Origin: Dermacentor variabilis
Taxonomy: Eukaryota > Arthropoda > Arachnida > Ixodida > Ixodidae
Assembly (NCBI RefSeq): GCF_050947875.1
Contig: NC_134569.1
Span: 189,902,067-189,966,066 of the forward strand
DNA length: 64,000 bases
Direction: 5' to 3'
How positions within the stretch are numbered: position 1 is the stretch's first letter; each line of letters opens with the position of its first letter. A program made the translations under genes and the position numbers. This document shows, piece after piece, positions 1-11,900 of the stretch. The notes under the pieces were generated by a model, which saw nothing but the letters and a program-made list of their open reading frames with translations, had not been told where the DNA came from and searched no databases.

Positions 1-1099
1 CGAGCTCTTCCCAAACGATGGAGGCGTTCGATGCGAGGACATTGAATACGAAGACTCTGTTGAAATAATTCAGATATTTTGGAAAGAAGGGAATCGTGAG
101 TTTCATCAACAGTTTCTAATAAACCATGTAAAATAATGTTGTTCCGCATAGACCAATTTTCTAGATCTTCATTCTTTCCAGTCAACTCAGAGACTGAACG
201 CTTCAGTGCGCTTATTTCGTTATGTAATTGACCATTTTCAGGCCGTGAAGCAGGGTTGGCCAATGCCTTTTCAACAGCGGAAATGCGCAATTCAAGTGCC
301 TCGAAGCGCATACCAACAGAACTTCTTATCTCCGCAATGTCGCGAGCCATGTTCTTATTGTTAGTCAATATTTCAGTCAAAAGTTGTACAAGCACAGGAT
401 TATCGGAGTTCGACAATGCTTCCTCAACCACCAGCTCTCCAGTAGGATTAGAAGCCCTCGGCGAATTAGCACAGCCGCTTGAATGGCCCAAAGAAGCGCC
501 ACCCTTTTTAATAGATTTAGTCGACCGGGTTCCCGTAGTGGGTCCAGGGTTAAGCTCGATATCACCCCTCAAGAGAAGGCGGTTGAGGGCCGTCAACATA
601 ACAGAGCATACATCATGAAAAAAAAGTGGCTGTGGGCAGCACAGCAACAGCAAAAAACGATCGTCGGACTTTAAACAATGAGCATTTTTGCGGTAACATA
701 CCAGCATAAGCAAGAAACAGTTTTTAGGCGGCATTCCGTAGCTGTTGCCAAGATGCCCACTGATGAGGGGAACCGCACACAGGGCTTTTAAACCCCTGCC
801 TGATGGTGTCGCTGAGCTGGGAGGGTTGCTGATTGGTTTGTCAGGAATGGCAACGTTGAGGGCGGTGTCTAGCGGCAGAGATGAGCGGATCGATGGCCCG
901 CACCCATGACACACGTGGGCGATAGTGCAGACCTGCGCAGCTTCCTCGATCTCAGCCACGTGCAGTTGCACCGGTGATGGTGCAGTCAGCCGCGTGAAGG
1001 CAGCAGCAGGGACGACGGTTCCGAGGAAAAGACTGGCAAACTGCATAAGCAAGAAACAGTTTTTAGGCGGCATTCCGTAGCTGTTGCCAAGCTGCCCAC
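1..1099 (-). mobile_element. CR1/L2-like LINE, 5' part (copy of LINE A)
   Basis: On the minus strand this is the 5' UTR and ORF1 amino-terminal part of the element seen more fully at 33467-38047. It runs off the window start inside the ORF1 RNA-binding region. The 2A-like motif DIELNPGP lies at 563-540, followed by a charged linker and a predicted coiled coil. The 5' end is placed near 1099, where a repeated 5' UTR motif stops and spacer begins. Whether this copy has an RT downstream cannot be seen here. Confidence 0.85.
704..1099 (-). repeat. LINE 5' UTR direct repeats (about 57 bp, twice)
   Basis: A motif of about 57 bp occurs at 704-760 and again at 1043-1099 in the same orientation, 339 bp apart, with one clear difference (agatgccc versus agctgccc). 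The same pair sits at 37652-37708 and 37991-38047 in the second copy. Being at the extreme 5' end of the LINE, it looks like a partial tandem array of 5' UTR units, which in LINEs often carry the internal promoter. The promoter role is inference. Confidence 0.7.
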
Positions 1100-1369
1100 T
1101 CACTTGATTTTGATGTAAGGCCAAATCGACAACGGAAGACAGGTAACTTGTAAGCATCAGTCGAAAAAGAAAAAAAAGGGAAATTCCACTAGGAAGATAA
1201 AAATAACGGCGTTGGGAACTGGCTATAGGGTGTGTTCCGATAAGGACATACTTAGGGGAGTCCCGGCTATTCTTCTTCAGCGAAAATTTTCGTGTAAGCT
1301 GGGCAAGTGCCTCTGTAGAAAATAATCAACCTTTGTTTTGCGAGACTCGGTGCGGATTTTGAGAAAGTC

Positions 1370-2876
1370 TAATCGCGGGCCCGCAGGGGCGTCTGTGTCA
1401 GCACGCGTTTGGTGTGTTGCGGCGCCACGTACCCGAGCACACGAGGGTTGGCCCCTCCCGCGCCTAGCCGGAAGTGGCTTTGCCGTGTCCGGGGAAAAGG
1501 GGATCCCTGGGGTTCAGCTGACGCTGAATGTTTGGACCTTTGTGGCCCCTCCGCGGAGGCAATACAGCCCTTTGGCCTCTGCTTCACGTAGACGGCACCT
1601 CCGGACTGACCCTCCCGGGAGAAATCGGCAGTGACCTTTTCCTGCCTTCTTCCACCACACGCTTTTTCTTTACCGTCTTCTTTCAGACTTGTCCTGTCTT
1701 GCATCTTCTATTCACTTCAAAGTTTCGTTGGTGGCAAGGGTTAACCTAGTGTGGCGAACCTAACTTGGTTATGTCGTATTACGTTATTGTATGGCTGTAC
1801 AGCTGGCGTGGGCAGGACTTGTTCGCATGTTCTTGTCCCGTCCCTCGCTGGGCTGCCTCGTGGGCTGCTGGCACGGTGGCTGAACAACACAACTTATCTA
1901 TGGCTCCTCCTTTCACCCAAGAGAATCGCCCCTCTTATAGAAGAGGGCGAACCGAAGCAAGTGATTTTCTAGAAAAGAAGGTAGCCTTCCCAAAATACCA
2001 GGTAATACATATTGAAGTAGAAGAAAAGCTAGCAAGAATCTTGCCCCCATTCACAGTATCCAAGTCGTTGACACAAGGCCTCGGCCCTGGCTACAAGCTT
2101 TTAAAAATTTCTAGCGGCGATTTGCTGCTCGAAATGCACGACAATGTGCAATACACAAAACTGTCAAACATTGTGTCCATTGGCGACATTCCTGTATCCG
2201 TTACATCCCACCGATCCCTCAACACTGTCCGCGGTGTAATATCAAAAATCGATTTCAAACAAGACATGCTTGAAGGGCTCACCAACCAAGATGTCATAGA
2301 CGTTCATCGGATCAAGATCCGGGAGGACAACAAAGAAATCGACATGAAACACCTCATCCTCACTTTCAACAGCAACACAGACCCTGAAAAAATACAAGTC
2401 GCCTACTTGAATATAAGTGTAAGGCCCTACATTCCCAAACCCCGGCAGATGATTCAATTGCCAGAGGTTCGGCCATGGCTCACAGAATGGCCGGGGCTGC
2501 AAAAGTTGCGCAAAATGTGCTTCGAAAGAACATGCTTCCGAAAACTGTGACGGTGCAGCGCATTGCGTAAACTGTGACGGAGAACATGCCGCGTACTCCA
2601 GGGCGTCTCCGTCCTGGATAAAAGAAAAAGAAATAATCACATTGAAAACCAAAGAAAACATTTCATTCAAAGAAGCAAGAAGGCGTATCGCGCTAACAAA
2701 CACATTCCTCGTCAATGGAAGAAGCAACTTCGCCGATGTATTGCGACGGAGCATAGCCGCACAACAACTATCGGCGCCAGCTCAGGCCACGGTTACCGGG
2801 CCTCCGGCAGAGTCACCCGCGCCCCAGGCAGAGGCAGCACAAGCTGCCCTGCCACCTACTAAGCAGTGCCTGCACG
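1370..2876 (+). mobile_element. Jockey/I-like LINE, 5' UTR and ORF1 (copy of LINE B), truncated
   Basis: A GC-rich leader of about 500 bp (roughly 1370-1890) is followed by ORF1. The exact 5' end is not fixed. The sequence is the same as 38318-39824. This copy loses its ORF1 carboxyl terminus and all of ORF2 at 2876, where a gypsy fragment begins, so it cannot move autonomously. Confidence 0.8.
1900..2876 (+). pseudogene. LINE B ORF1 (gag-like nucleic-acid-binding protein), frameshifted and truncated
   Basis: The reading frame from ATG 1900 encodes a gag-like ORF1 amino-terminal region up to about 2445 (VRPYIPKPRQ, the usual run-up to a zinc knuckle). It then leaves frame. In the next frame, 2450-2640 encodes the CCHC-type knuckles: CQRFGHG, then CKSCAKC and HCVNCDGEH. 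A TGA sits at the junction, so the copy is broken by a small indel plus a substitution. The tail from about 2642 is open until 2876. The same lesions are in the right-hand copy, so they predate the duplication. ORF1 proteins of this kind coat the element RNA; this one is probably dead. Confidence 0.8.
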
Positions 2877-3320
2877 ACCGACCAGCAGCAGCACCACGAA
2901 TAGATCCAGGACGACCACCCTTGCGCCACTCCTTTCCTTCCTGGAACACTCGTATCATTGTATGTACCACTGGTCTGTGTTGCGAACTGCTCCCAAAGTA
3001 TGATGGGCCCTACCACATGGTCGACCGTACATCTCCTGTTAACTACGTCATCGAGCCTCTTACGGCACTTGCTGATCTCCGCCGCCGTGGACGCAATATC
3101 GTACACGTAGAGTGCCTCAAGTCCTACTTGGACCCCCCTGTGCCCACCTCTTAGATCGCCAGGATGGCTCCTGCTTATTCCAGACAGACAATGGTAATAA
3201 AGACGAGGAAGCCGAAGCGCGAGCAGGATCGCCAGCGCAGCGCGCGAGACTGCGCTCGACTTGAAACAGTGCTCATCACTGCAAACCATTCTGGATTCAC
3301 GACCCACGTCCAGTAAACAT
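2877..3320 (+). mobile_element. Ty3/gypsy integrase carboxyl-terminal remnant
   Basis: The open frame to TAG 3152-3154 ends with a typical GPY/F module (LLPKYDGPYHMVDRTSP, then NYVIEPL) and an integrase tail (RRGRNIVHVECLKSYLDPP), as in Ty3/gypsy LTR retrotransposons. The following 170 bp is GC-rich and may be the start of an LTR, but no LTR pair is visible. Upstream catalytic residues are absent. The frame is continuous with the truncated LINE ORF1, giving a 170-residue chimeric ORF (2642-3154) that I take as accidental. Confidence 0.75.
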
Positions 3321-5508
3321 CTTTTTACATACAAACCTAGATATCAGTGCTAGATTTCAATACAAATAGCGATGTCATCCTTCAAAAGTTGCTTAAACGA
3401 ATAGCGTGATGAAGGTAACAGAACTAACGATGGACTACACAAAATGCGGATGCTGCACGAAGTATTTAAACCACCTCAAGAAGAGACAGACAACAGATAT
3501 AGCATTCGGGAGCAACTGGCTACGCAACTTCATAAAACTAACAAACTGCGAAAAAAGGGGCAGGTTCGAATTACGTGACTACCGCAATCGGACATAGCTA
3601 CAATTACTGCTAGAATGTCGTCGTAGTGCAGGTCGAAAATGGGCATTTTCGATGACAGATGACGTGCGTTCAATGTGTTCACTGTCCTTAAGCGTGCTAA
3701 GACAGACGCTCAACGGGTCAGCTATAGGGTCTCCATAGATTTTGAGTTCTTAATGCCATTTGGCCCCAGGCACATCATCCCTAACACTTTGGCTCAGCAC
3801 ATGGCCAGGTTTTGGTTTCGTCATTTTTCCAGCTGTTCTTGGTCGGACGGCAGAAATGCGTACCGAACCTCTCGTTCGGCGAGGTCGGCGCCTTGCCAAT
3901 CTTGTTGGTTGTACCCTAAATTTGTTGCCGTGCCTGATAGGCTTTCGCATGGCCTTTAGTCTCAACATGTATGCAAACACAGCGCTTCTGGTATTCAACT
4001 TTAACAGGTCTTCTGTTATGAACTAGATAACAGCAGCCTATTGAGGAATGCATTCACCAAGTCCATGGGCGCGCTGGTATGCTGCATTGAATGCAGCACA
4101 CTTTCTTTGTGGTCCTGCAAAAAGTGAGGTAAATTAACATGTTTGATCTTGAAAGTCCTTTAAGCCAACTTGAGATGTTTTTTTTTGCTTTGAAGGGACG
4201 CGTGTTAAAGCCAGGACACTTACAGATGCGTTAAAATAAAAGGCTATCAAAATACACTCCTTTGATAAGTCGTTCATGATATGTTCTAGCTTGAGGACAT
4301 TTGAACAGAGTGCATTTACTATAAAGGTACAAGATATGTCTAGATATTGGATATAAGCAACTTAAAATATATATTAAGCACCTAAAAAGGCACCTAAAGG
4401 TGTTTGTTAGGTGCTCTAGGGGCCACAATATGCAGTACAAGCTGTTTGCACACACGTAAGCGAATCCATTCTAAGCTCTCTCGCAGTGCCGCTTGCATTC
4501 CTGGCATGCTTCACTGCATGGCATATATGCTTCACCGCATGAAACTTTAGTGTTGCGACGAAGCGGAATCAAAAAGACAGATTATTGCACATTGAAACAC
4601 TTTCATTTTTATTGCAAATATATTATTTCAAAAATTCGAATACTGGCACAGCCCTACATTTCATACAGTAAATCTATGTCTCATATCTATCTTAATGAAA
4701 GCACACAAGCCTTCACTTAGGGCAGGAACCAGTATTGTGCAACTCTTCATAATCTCTGCACTTGGTCGGATTTATTATAGGCTACCACATGGACTAATAG
4801 AATGTTGCAGCAAACCTATAATTTGATACAGTTCCTGATGCAATAGAGCTATAATAGGGTAATAGAGCTATAAGGGCTGCACTTTTACTGCTTACAATGC
4901 ATGAAGTGCCACTTGCTTGCACAGAAGTAATATAGTTGCAGAAATGCTGAGCAGTTCATTGAAAGTGCCGAAATTCGTGTGTCACCGTCCTAAAACATTA
5001 TGACAACCTTATCAAGGTTTGTATTCAGGCTCGAGATGGCGCCTATGCTTGCTCAGGAGAAATTTCCAGCGTAAGAATGTGGCGTCCATGTCTCCAGTTT
5101 TCAATCATATCTTGGGTGAAGCAAAACCGGACAGACGCTGGTGCCTGGTGTCCCCAAATTATATTTTCGGCCGAGCCCGCTCAATCAGGCAGAATCCGGC
5201 TTCTGCCGATTCCACTTATCGTGCATGGTGAGCGTGCTAGGCGTGTCCTCGTTCTCTTTTGTGACCGGACCATTATGGCACGTAGTTGTGTGCTAGAATA
5301 TCATGCCAATACATTGTGCATGCATTTCGTTGTGTGTGACAGCTTCATCCACTCCGAAGTCCTTAGTTATAGCTGGTGCGACCACCCGGCATTCTTAAAA
5401 CTTCCCTACTGTTTGGTGATGATAGCCGACTTCAAAATGTGCAGAGGCGCCAGCGATGTTGACCTAGTAGTCCTCAGTTTTCCAAATATGGACAGGGCCC
5501 AGTTCCAC
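3321..5508. other. No gene recognised
   Basis: AT-rich sequence with short open frames only, none resembling a known family. I saw no splice-supported exon chain and no long repeat. Confidence 0.6.
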
Positions 5509-5512
5509 TTAA

Positions 5513-5541
5513 AGGGACACTAAAGGTTACCAGAAAGTCAA
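5513..5541 (+). repeat. Left terminal inverted repeat, 29 bp, with TTAA target duplication
   Basis: Begins AGGGACACTAAAGG directly after TTAA (5509-5512). It is the exact reverse complement of 20241-20269. Identity ends at base 30. Confidence 0.95.
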
Positions 5542-5981
5542 GTTAAAGTGGTAGAGCAATGTTCTAGAACGTCTAAGGCGTCAATATAATCGCGAACAGA
5601 GCTTTAGTAACCGAGAAATTGAGGTAAATGCATGACACGATTTGAGACCCCCCAGCGACATTCCGGTACTAACCCGATGACGAAAGGACTCCCCATAACT
5701 TATGTTACTAATACTCAACTACTCGTATTAAAAATATCGTTTCATTCGATTATAAGATGGAAGAAAATGCTACTTGTCTACGTCTACTCGATTCTAAGAA
5801 AAAATAACATTTTGACGTTACCCTTCAGTAGTATGGGTGGTCGAAAGGTTTCGTTTTCGCTCGACTCTGCGCGCACGACTCTGCGCCCCGCACGCTTCGG
5901 AGTTTCAGTAGTTTCGTTATCGCGTCGTGCTGTGCGGGTTCTGCTGGCTCGTGAAACTTTCATTTGGAACAAGCAGCGAGA
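5542..5981 (+). promoter_or_regulatory. Left subterminal region and presumed transposase promoter
   Basis: 440 bp between the left terminal repeat and the transposase ATG. The last 150 bp is GC- and CpG-rich (CTCGACTCTGCGC and similar), as in many TATA-less promoters. There is no clear TATA box. Promoter assignment is by position only. Confidence 0.35.
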
Positions 5982-8900
5982 ATGCCACGTCCATGTGATG
6001 GCGTGGGATGCCCGAACGGTTCGCGGAACTTGGCCAAGGGCAGTCGCAGCGGCGAATCCAACGTTACTTATCACTGTGTGCCAAGGAGTGAACCTCTCCG
6101 TTCGAAGTGGTTAAGTGCCGTACCTCTGCTACAACTCGTTGGCAAAGAGCCGAAAAATCGCGTAGTGTGCTCGCTGCACTTTCGTCCAGAGGATTACGAG
6201 TTTAACGCCGACTTACTGAAGTCGTCTGGAGTGCCTATCAGAGCAATGCTTTCCCGTAGCGCTGTTCCGTCGGTCTTGCCTGCATTCTCCGAAGCGCAAG
6301 AACAACTGCAGGACGAAGACGGGGCGGTGAGTGCGGCATTTTGTTTCCACGAAGGAAAAGCTAGAAATGTGCGAATATGTACAGCCATGACATAAAGTTG
6401 CTTGTATTTTCAGGCTGAACGTAGCGAATCGCAAGCCAGCGCTTCGACAGTCGACACCTCCTACAAAAGCGACGTACAGGTACGCAAAATGCGCGAAAAC
6501 TGGCTATTACTGGCGCTCTCGCTCGATGACTGCACTGACAGAAGTCACTGCACAAACTGGTTGCACCTGACGTGTTCGTTATTTTCTAGGCGACTCGTGA
6601 CGCGGGGACAGATGCAAGCCTCTCGTCGAGCACTGCCGAACAAAGTTGCAGTAGCGTTGGAAATACGAAATCTGTACAAGTTCGTCTGCCCGGCACGAGC
6701 ATTGGTGAGTTTGCTTCTGGTAATGTTGGCATCAGCACTTAAATTCAAGGAATGTTCATTTTGATCACAGGTAGTCTCATTTCCATTTACAGTAATATTT
6801 AAAGCAATCCTCACCTACAATGGTCAGTTGAATAGCTTTTTTCCAACGTGACTTTTATTGCAGGAGTTCAAGTTAACACAACAATGAAGGAAACAAAGGA
6901 AAAGGGAACGCAGGTTTGCAGGAGAAGGAAGCCCGTGACATCAACACCTGTGAAGAGGCGTTGTAGTGCTCGAAGAGCTGATGGAGCCAAACGACGGCGA
7001 CAAACATCTAGACAGGAGGCCAGCTTTCTCGCCTCACCTGATGCATCACCGGTAGCTTGCAAAGCTGACAGGCATGACACGACATATGAGCCAGACAACT
7101 CGACTTGTACCTTGGATGCAACATTAGCTGATGAGTGAGCAGGACTCATATTTTACTACATAGGAAGCCATGCTCAAAAATAGTGACATGCAATGATAAA
7201 GACATGGAGTAGCAACTCCCGACACTAATTCCGTTTCTTAGAACCATTCCCCTTTGCAAAAAAGAGCTCAAATGCCATAAGTCTTGGAGCTTGACTTTGG
7301 ACAGTGTTTTTTTGCAACTTTAATCAACACAAATTAGAGAGCATGGTTCAAGATTACCGTTAGAATTTATAAGGAAAAAAAACCCTCACAATCTGGATGA
7401 AACTTTCACAAAATTATTTCTAGCGCTTTCTATTATGAGTGTCATCACAAGAAGTGTTTCCTGGCGTGATTGGTGCAGCATAACTTATGGAACAGTACCT
7501 CCCAGATATAGTGAGGCAATTTATTAATCATGGTGTAAACAGTGTATATTGTCAAATGCATATATTTGTGAAACCTGACAGTGAGCACTTCCTTTTCCAG
7601 AAGCGACGAAGATGCGCATGCAAACCGGAAGGACTACTTCCTTGTCCGCAGCACCTGCCTAGTCCCCCTTCTGAGTCAGTGCCGCACTTGTTTGTCAGCT
7701 TCATGCACAGTGAAGCTGTTTTACACTGGCACACGCATTACAGCAGAAACTGAATGTCCACACGCACATGTGCATACGTGGTCCAGCCAGCCACTTGTTG
7801 GAACCAAGCCGAGGGGCAACATCGACCTGGCAACGGCTCTGCTTTTTTCCGGCTCAAGTCCTACTAGTGCTCTCAGGATGATGCGGCTGATGGGTGTGCA
7901 AGTCATGAGCGACCAGGCTTTCTTCAATTACCAGAAGGCATACCTTCTTCCTTCAGTGACCATGGTAATTGCACAGCTTCCACTTTTCATAATGCCAACC
8001 TGCAGTACCTCTGGCACCATTCAAATATGCTCAAAAGGCACTTTATTTCGAACCTGAGTATTAGTTCTGTGCTTACTTTCACCAAGAGAGAGAGAGAGAG
8101 AAATTTATTTACAGAAAGGTAGAGAGGTCGGCCTGAGCTATAACTTGCTCTGGCCTGCTACTCTACACTGGGGAGAAGGGACGGGAAGGGAAAGGGCTGA
8201 TGATGGTATAAGGAAGAGATGCGTATAGACAAATTCACAGAGTTGTGGCATCTCTAAAGCCGTGCGTCCAGCTCAGTGGCTTGGAGAAAAGCTATAGCGG
8301 CACTTGTTACCACGGCTGCGCTGTTTGCATTAGGCCACGGACCTAAAAGAAACTCGTCTGATAGCGGTCTCTTATGGATCGCTGCAATGGAAGAGACAAG
8401 TTGCTGTCGTTCTTGCGTGTACGCAGGACACACGCAAAATATATGTTCAAGTGTTTCTGGCACCGCGCAGTATTCAGTTTGGGCTAGTATCACTGGCACC
8501 TATCGTATGTCTATAACAGTTGGTGAATGCGACACCAACGCGAATCCGGTGCACCATGCTCGTGTGGCTTTTTTTGAACTTGTGAGGCATACGAAATTTC
8601 ATTTCTTGGTCCCATTTGTGTAATCGCTTGTGTCGTCGATCTGGTTGGGTCCAGTGTTTTAACGTACGGTTGCGTATTACTTTCACCAATGTGAACATAC
8701 ATTATTATGATGTTGTGCAGTTCATTGCATCAGTAATGAAAGAACAGTAAATTGGGTTGCCATTTTCATTTTATTCAGAACCTCTACATCGCTGACATTA
8801 CAGCTTTTACAGACTTCGGCATTCCACGCCAAGGGAACCAACATCAATTTTTTCCCTTTCTTTTATTGCTGCCAGGAATGTAACTGAAAAAAATTGTAAG

Positions 8901-11900
8901 TGTTGATTGTTGCAGGAAAGTATTTCCTTCAGCCAAAGGATATATTTTTTTCATAAGGCTATTCGGTGAAAACTGGTCCTCCTAGTACTGTGTAAGCTAA
9001 TGTAATGCATTGGTGGCTCAGATGAGTATGGCTGAAGAATATAACTTCGTAACGTCAGAAATTCAGCAAGTTTGTCCTGCATAATTGAAAATCTAACTGC
9101 ACTACTTGGGACAAGAACAAAAATCAATGAGTAGGCGAGGACAGGCACTGCCTTTCTGATGGGTCTCTGTATTATACATGTGCTACACATGTGCATGCCG
9201 TATGCTAGAAACAAAGAATTGAAGAAGTGCAGCATAGATAGAACACCAATGAAAACATGACAAGCTTATGTTTCTGGTTGTTAGGCGGAAAGGGTAACTT
9301 GCAAGTATGACAAGGTATTACTAACACCCTACATGCATCTTGTTTCCTGCCTTAAAGAAATATCGAACAGCATGTAGGAGTGCAAATAGTTACCTTCCTC
9401 CATCCCGCATAAACACTATATTTCCAATGCAACATAAAAGAAAATGCAAATGTGTTGCCAAGCAGCAGATGCATTGTTTAAATGACTCTCTGCATGAGCA
9501 CAATAACAATGATGAACTAGGCATTTTAGTGAATCGTTGTCATGCCTGTGGGGTGCAATCTTTGAAGAAGCCCAGATAGTGTGGGAAGGCACACTGTGAA
9601 TGAGCAATCCACCTATCTCATTACTGCAGAAATAAATGCTGTGTTCGACGATCATGGGCACGCTGTGCAGGCAATAGCAAGTCATGTTTTCACTGGTGCT
9701 TAATTTATCTGTGCTGCACTTCATTATTCCTTTGTTTTTAGTGTACAATGCATTTACACTCTCGTTTGTAATAGACCGTCTCAATGTAATGTCAAAGGAT
9801 GGCCTTCTCTGCTTGTCGACTTATGGTAATGTGCAGCACAAACGATGAGGACAACAAACTGTGCGGAATGATCCCTGATATAACTACATTTAATTCCCAG
9901 AAAACGCCTGTTGGAATACAAACAAAAAGTTAGTAAACCCAGCTATTACACAAGAAGTAAATCCAGCTATTACAGAAGATGCACAAAAAGACAGATGGAA
10001 ACAAACCGCAAGGACAACACGGATTTAAAGATATGAATAACTTATGTGTGGACACCAGGTACATGAAAATGTGAGAGACTAGTTGAAAATCACATGCTCA
10101 AAAACTATGCACCTGACCAGTCCTTGTGCGACAAGGTTACTTTGGATTGTAAAACTGATATTGATGTCTGGCTGACACGCATGATTCCTCTTTTCTTTAT
10201 GTTGCATGCCTCTGCCAGCTTGTGGGTCCTCTGATTTCCGTGCTGCAAAATCACATCAACATCACTAAAAATTCGCATGTGAACTAGTCGAGGCATAGCA
10301 CATACATAAAAGAGGGATCGCGTGCATCAGGCAGACATAGGTATCACATTTAGAAAGCAAGTAACCTTGCATAGTTTTTGACAAGCAATGATTTTTAACT
10401 AGTGTGTCACTTTTTAATGTACCTGATAAGTTTTGTTGCATTTATAAGTCTGTGTTATCCTCAAGGTTTGTATCTCTTCCTACTGTCGTTATCATCGTGT
10501 CATAGCTGGGTTCGTGTATCTTCTTTTCTATTAAAACAAGCAATTTCTGTGAATAAAGTGCAGTTGAAGCTCAGTGCTCATCCTGCGCAGTTCTTTGTCC
10601 TCATCGTACGACCTGCCCGTTACCATGAATGCAACCAACTTGCCCAATGTTCCATTCTTTCAAGCATCTATTTATGTCCTCGTCCCCAGTCACATTTTGA
10701 ATCACTCTGAAGCACACTCATTAGGACATTCTTGCTAACTAGTTGGTTCACACTTGAAGGAAGGTTAAAACTGCATGAAAAAACTAGGGGAAGCAAAGGA
10801 ATACACAAGTCTGCATTCGTGATGTATTGTGTGTTCCTTCTACTTGTATTTGTTTTTTTGCGCAGTTTTAACCTTCCCATGCTCATTAACAGCGTGAATT
10901 CTTTTAGCAAATCTCTCTGTCCCCTGTGCCACTTTTGTGCTTGAACTCTACTCGTGAATTCCTTACAGGTCTTGGATGACCATCAGAAAACTTTGCTGAC
11001 AGAGCTCAGCGATACCAGCCTGCAGCTTTGCGGGGATGGGCGATGTGATTCCCCTGGCCACAGCGCCAAGTTCCTCTCGTACTCCTTCCTGTGCCCTGAA
11101 AAGAGAAAAATCATACACACAGAGCAAGTTCAAGTGAAGGAGGTAAGTCAAGCAAGGAGCAGTTCAGATGCTTTCATGATAGGTCTTATTATACAAGCAA
11201 TATTTACCCCAGCCAACTAAAATATGGCATGCAACGTTGACACGCAATCCGAGCCGTTCAGTGGCATATCGCAGTAAAGAGGTGGTCCTTCTTTCGAGAT
11301 TTCTAAACTGGGTATTGCTACGATTATATTTTTCAGGCTGTGTAATAATACCGGAAATACCAAGGTCTGAATAAGAAACACCAATGTATGAAAGCCTCTA
11401 ACCCTACAGCTAGAAAAGAACTAGCAGAACTTTCCAAGTTAATCAACAAGCGAAAGACAGCTGACATAAGGAAGTGTAATATGGATAGAATTGAAGATGC
11501 TCTCAAGAACGGAGGAAGCCTAAAAGCAGTGAAGAAGAAACTAGGAATAGGCAAGAATAAGATGTATGCGTTAAGAGACAAAGCCGGCAATATCATTACT
11601 AATATGGATGAGATAGTTCAAGTGGCTGAGGAGTTCTATAGATATTTATACAGTACCAGTGGTACCCACGATGATAATGGAAGAGAGAATAGTCTAGAGT
11701 AATTTGAAATCCCACAAGTAACGCCGGAAGAAGTAAAGAAAGCCTTGGGAGCTATGCAAAGGGGGAAGGCAGCTGGGGAGGATCAGGTAACAGCGGATTT
11801 GTTGAAGGTTGGTGGGCAGATTGTTCTACAAAAACTGGCCACCCTGTATACGCAATGCCTCATGACCTCAAGTGTACCAGAATCTTGAAAGGACGCCAAC

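Larger units (their letters stand above)
1..2876. repeat. Left copy of a near-identical 2.88-kb direct repeat
   Basis: This stretch matches 36949-39824 at a constant offset of 36,948 bases with no gaps. Reading both copies side by side I saw two mismatches only, at 2578 (C versus A) and 2764 (A versus C). It spans the 5' half of a minus-strand CR1/L2-like LINE, about 250 bp of unassigned spacer and the 5' UTR plus most of ORF1 of a plus-strand Jockey/I-like LINE. The copy is cut by the window start on the left, so its true left end is unknown. At 2876 it stops sharply, where the sequence switches to a gypsy integrase remnant. Confidence 0.95.

Noticed and set aside
1338..1750. Overlapping ORFs of 60-111 codons on both strands, repeated at 38286-38697
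   Set aside because: They lie in the GC-rich LINE B leader, where open frames on both strands are expected by composition.
2642..3154. 170-codon ORF that could be called a gene
   Set aside because: Its first half is LINE ORF1 tail and its second half gypsy integrase; the fusion point is the duplication breakpoint.
8088..8101. (AG)n microsatellite as an independent repeat
   Set aside because: It is the 3' tail of the adjacent minus-strand LINE fragment.
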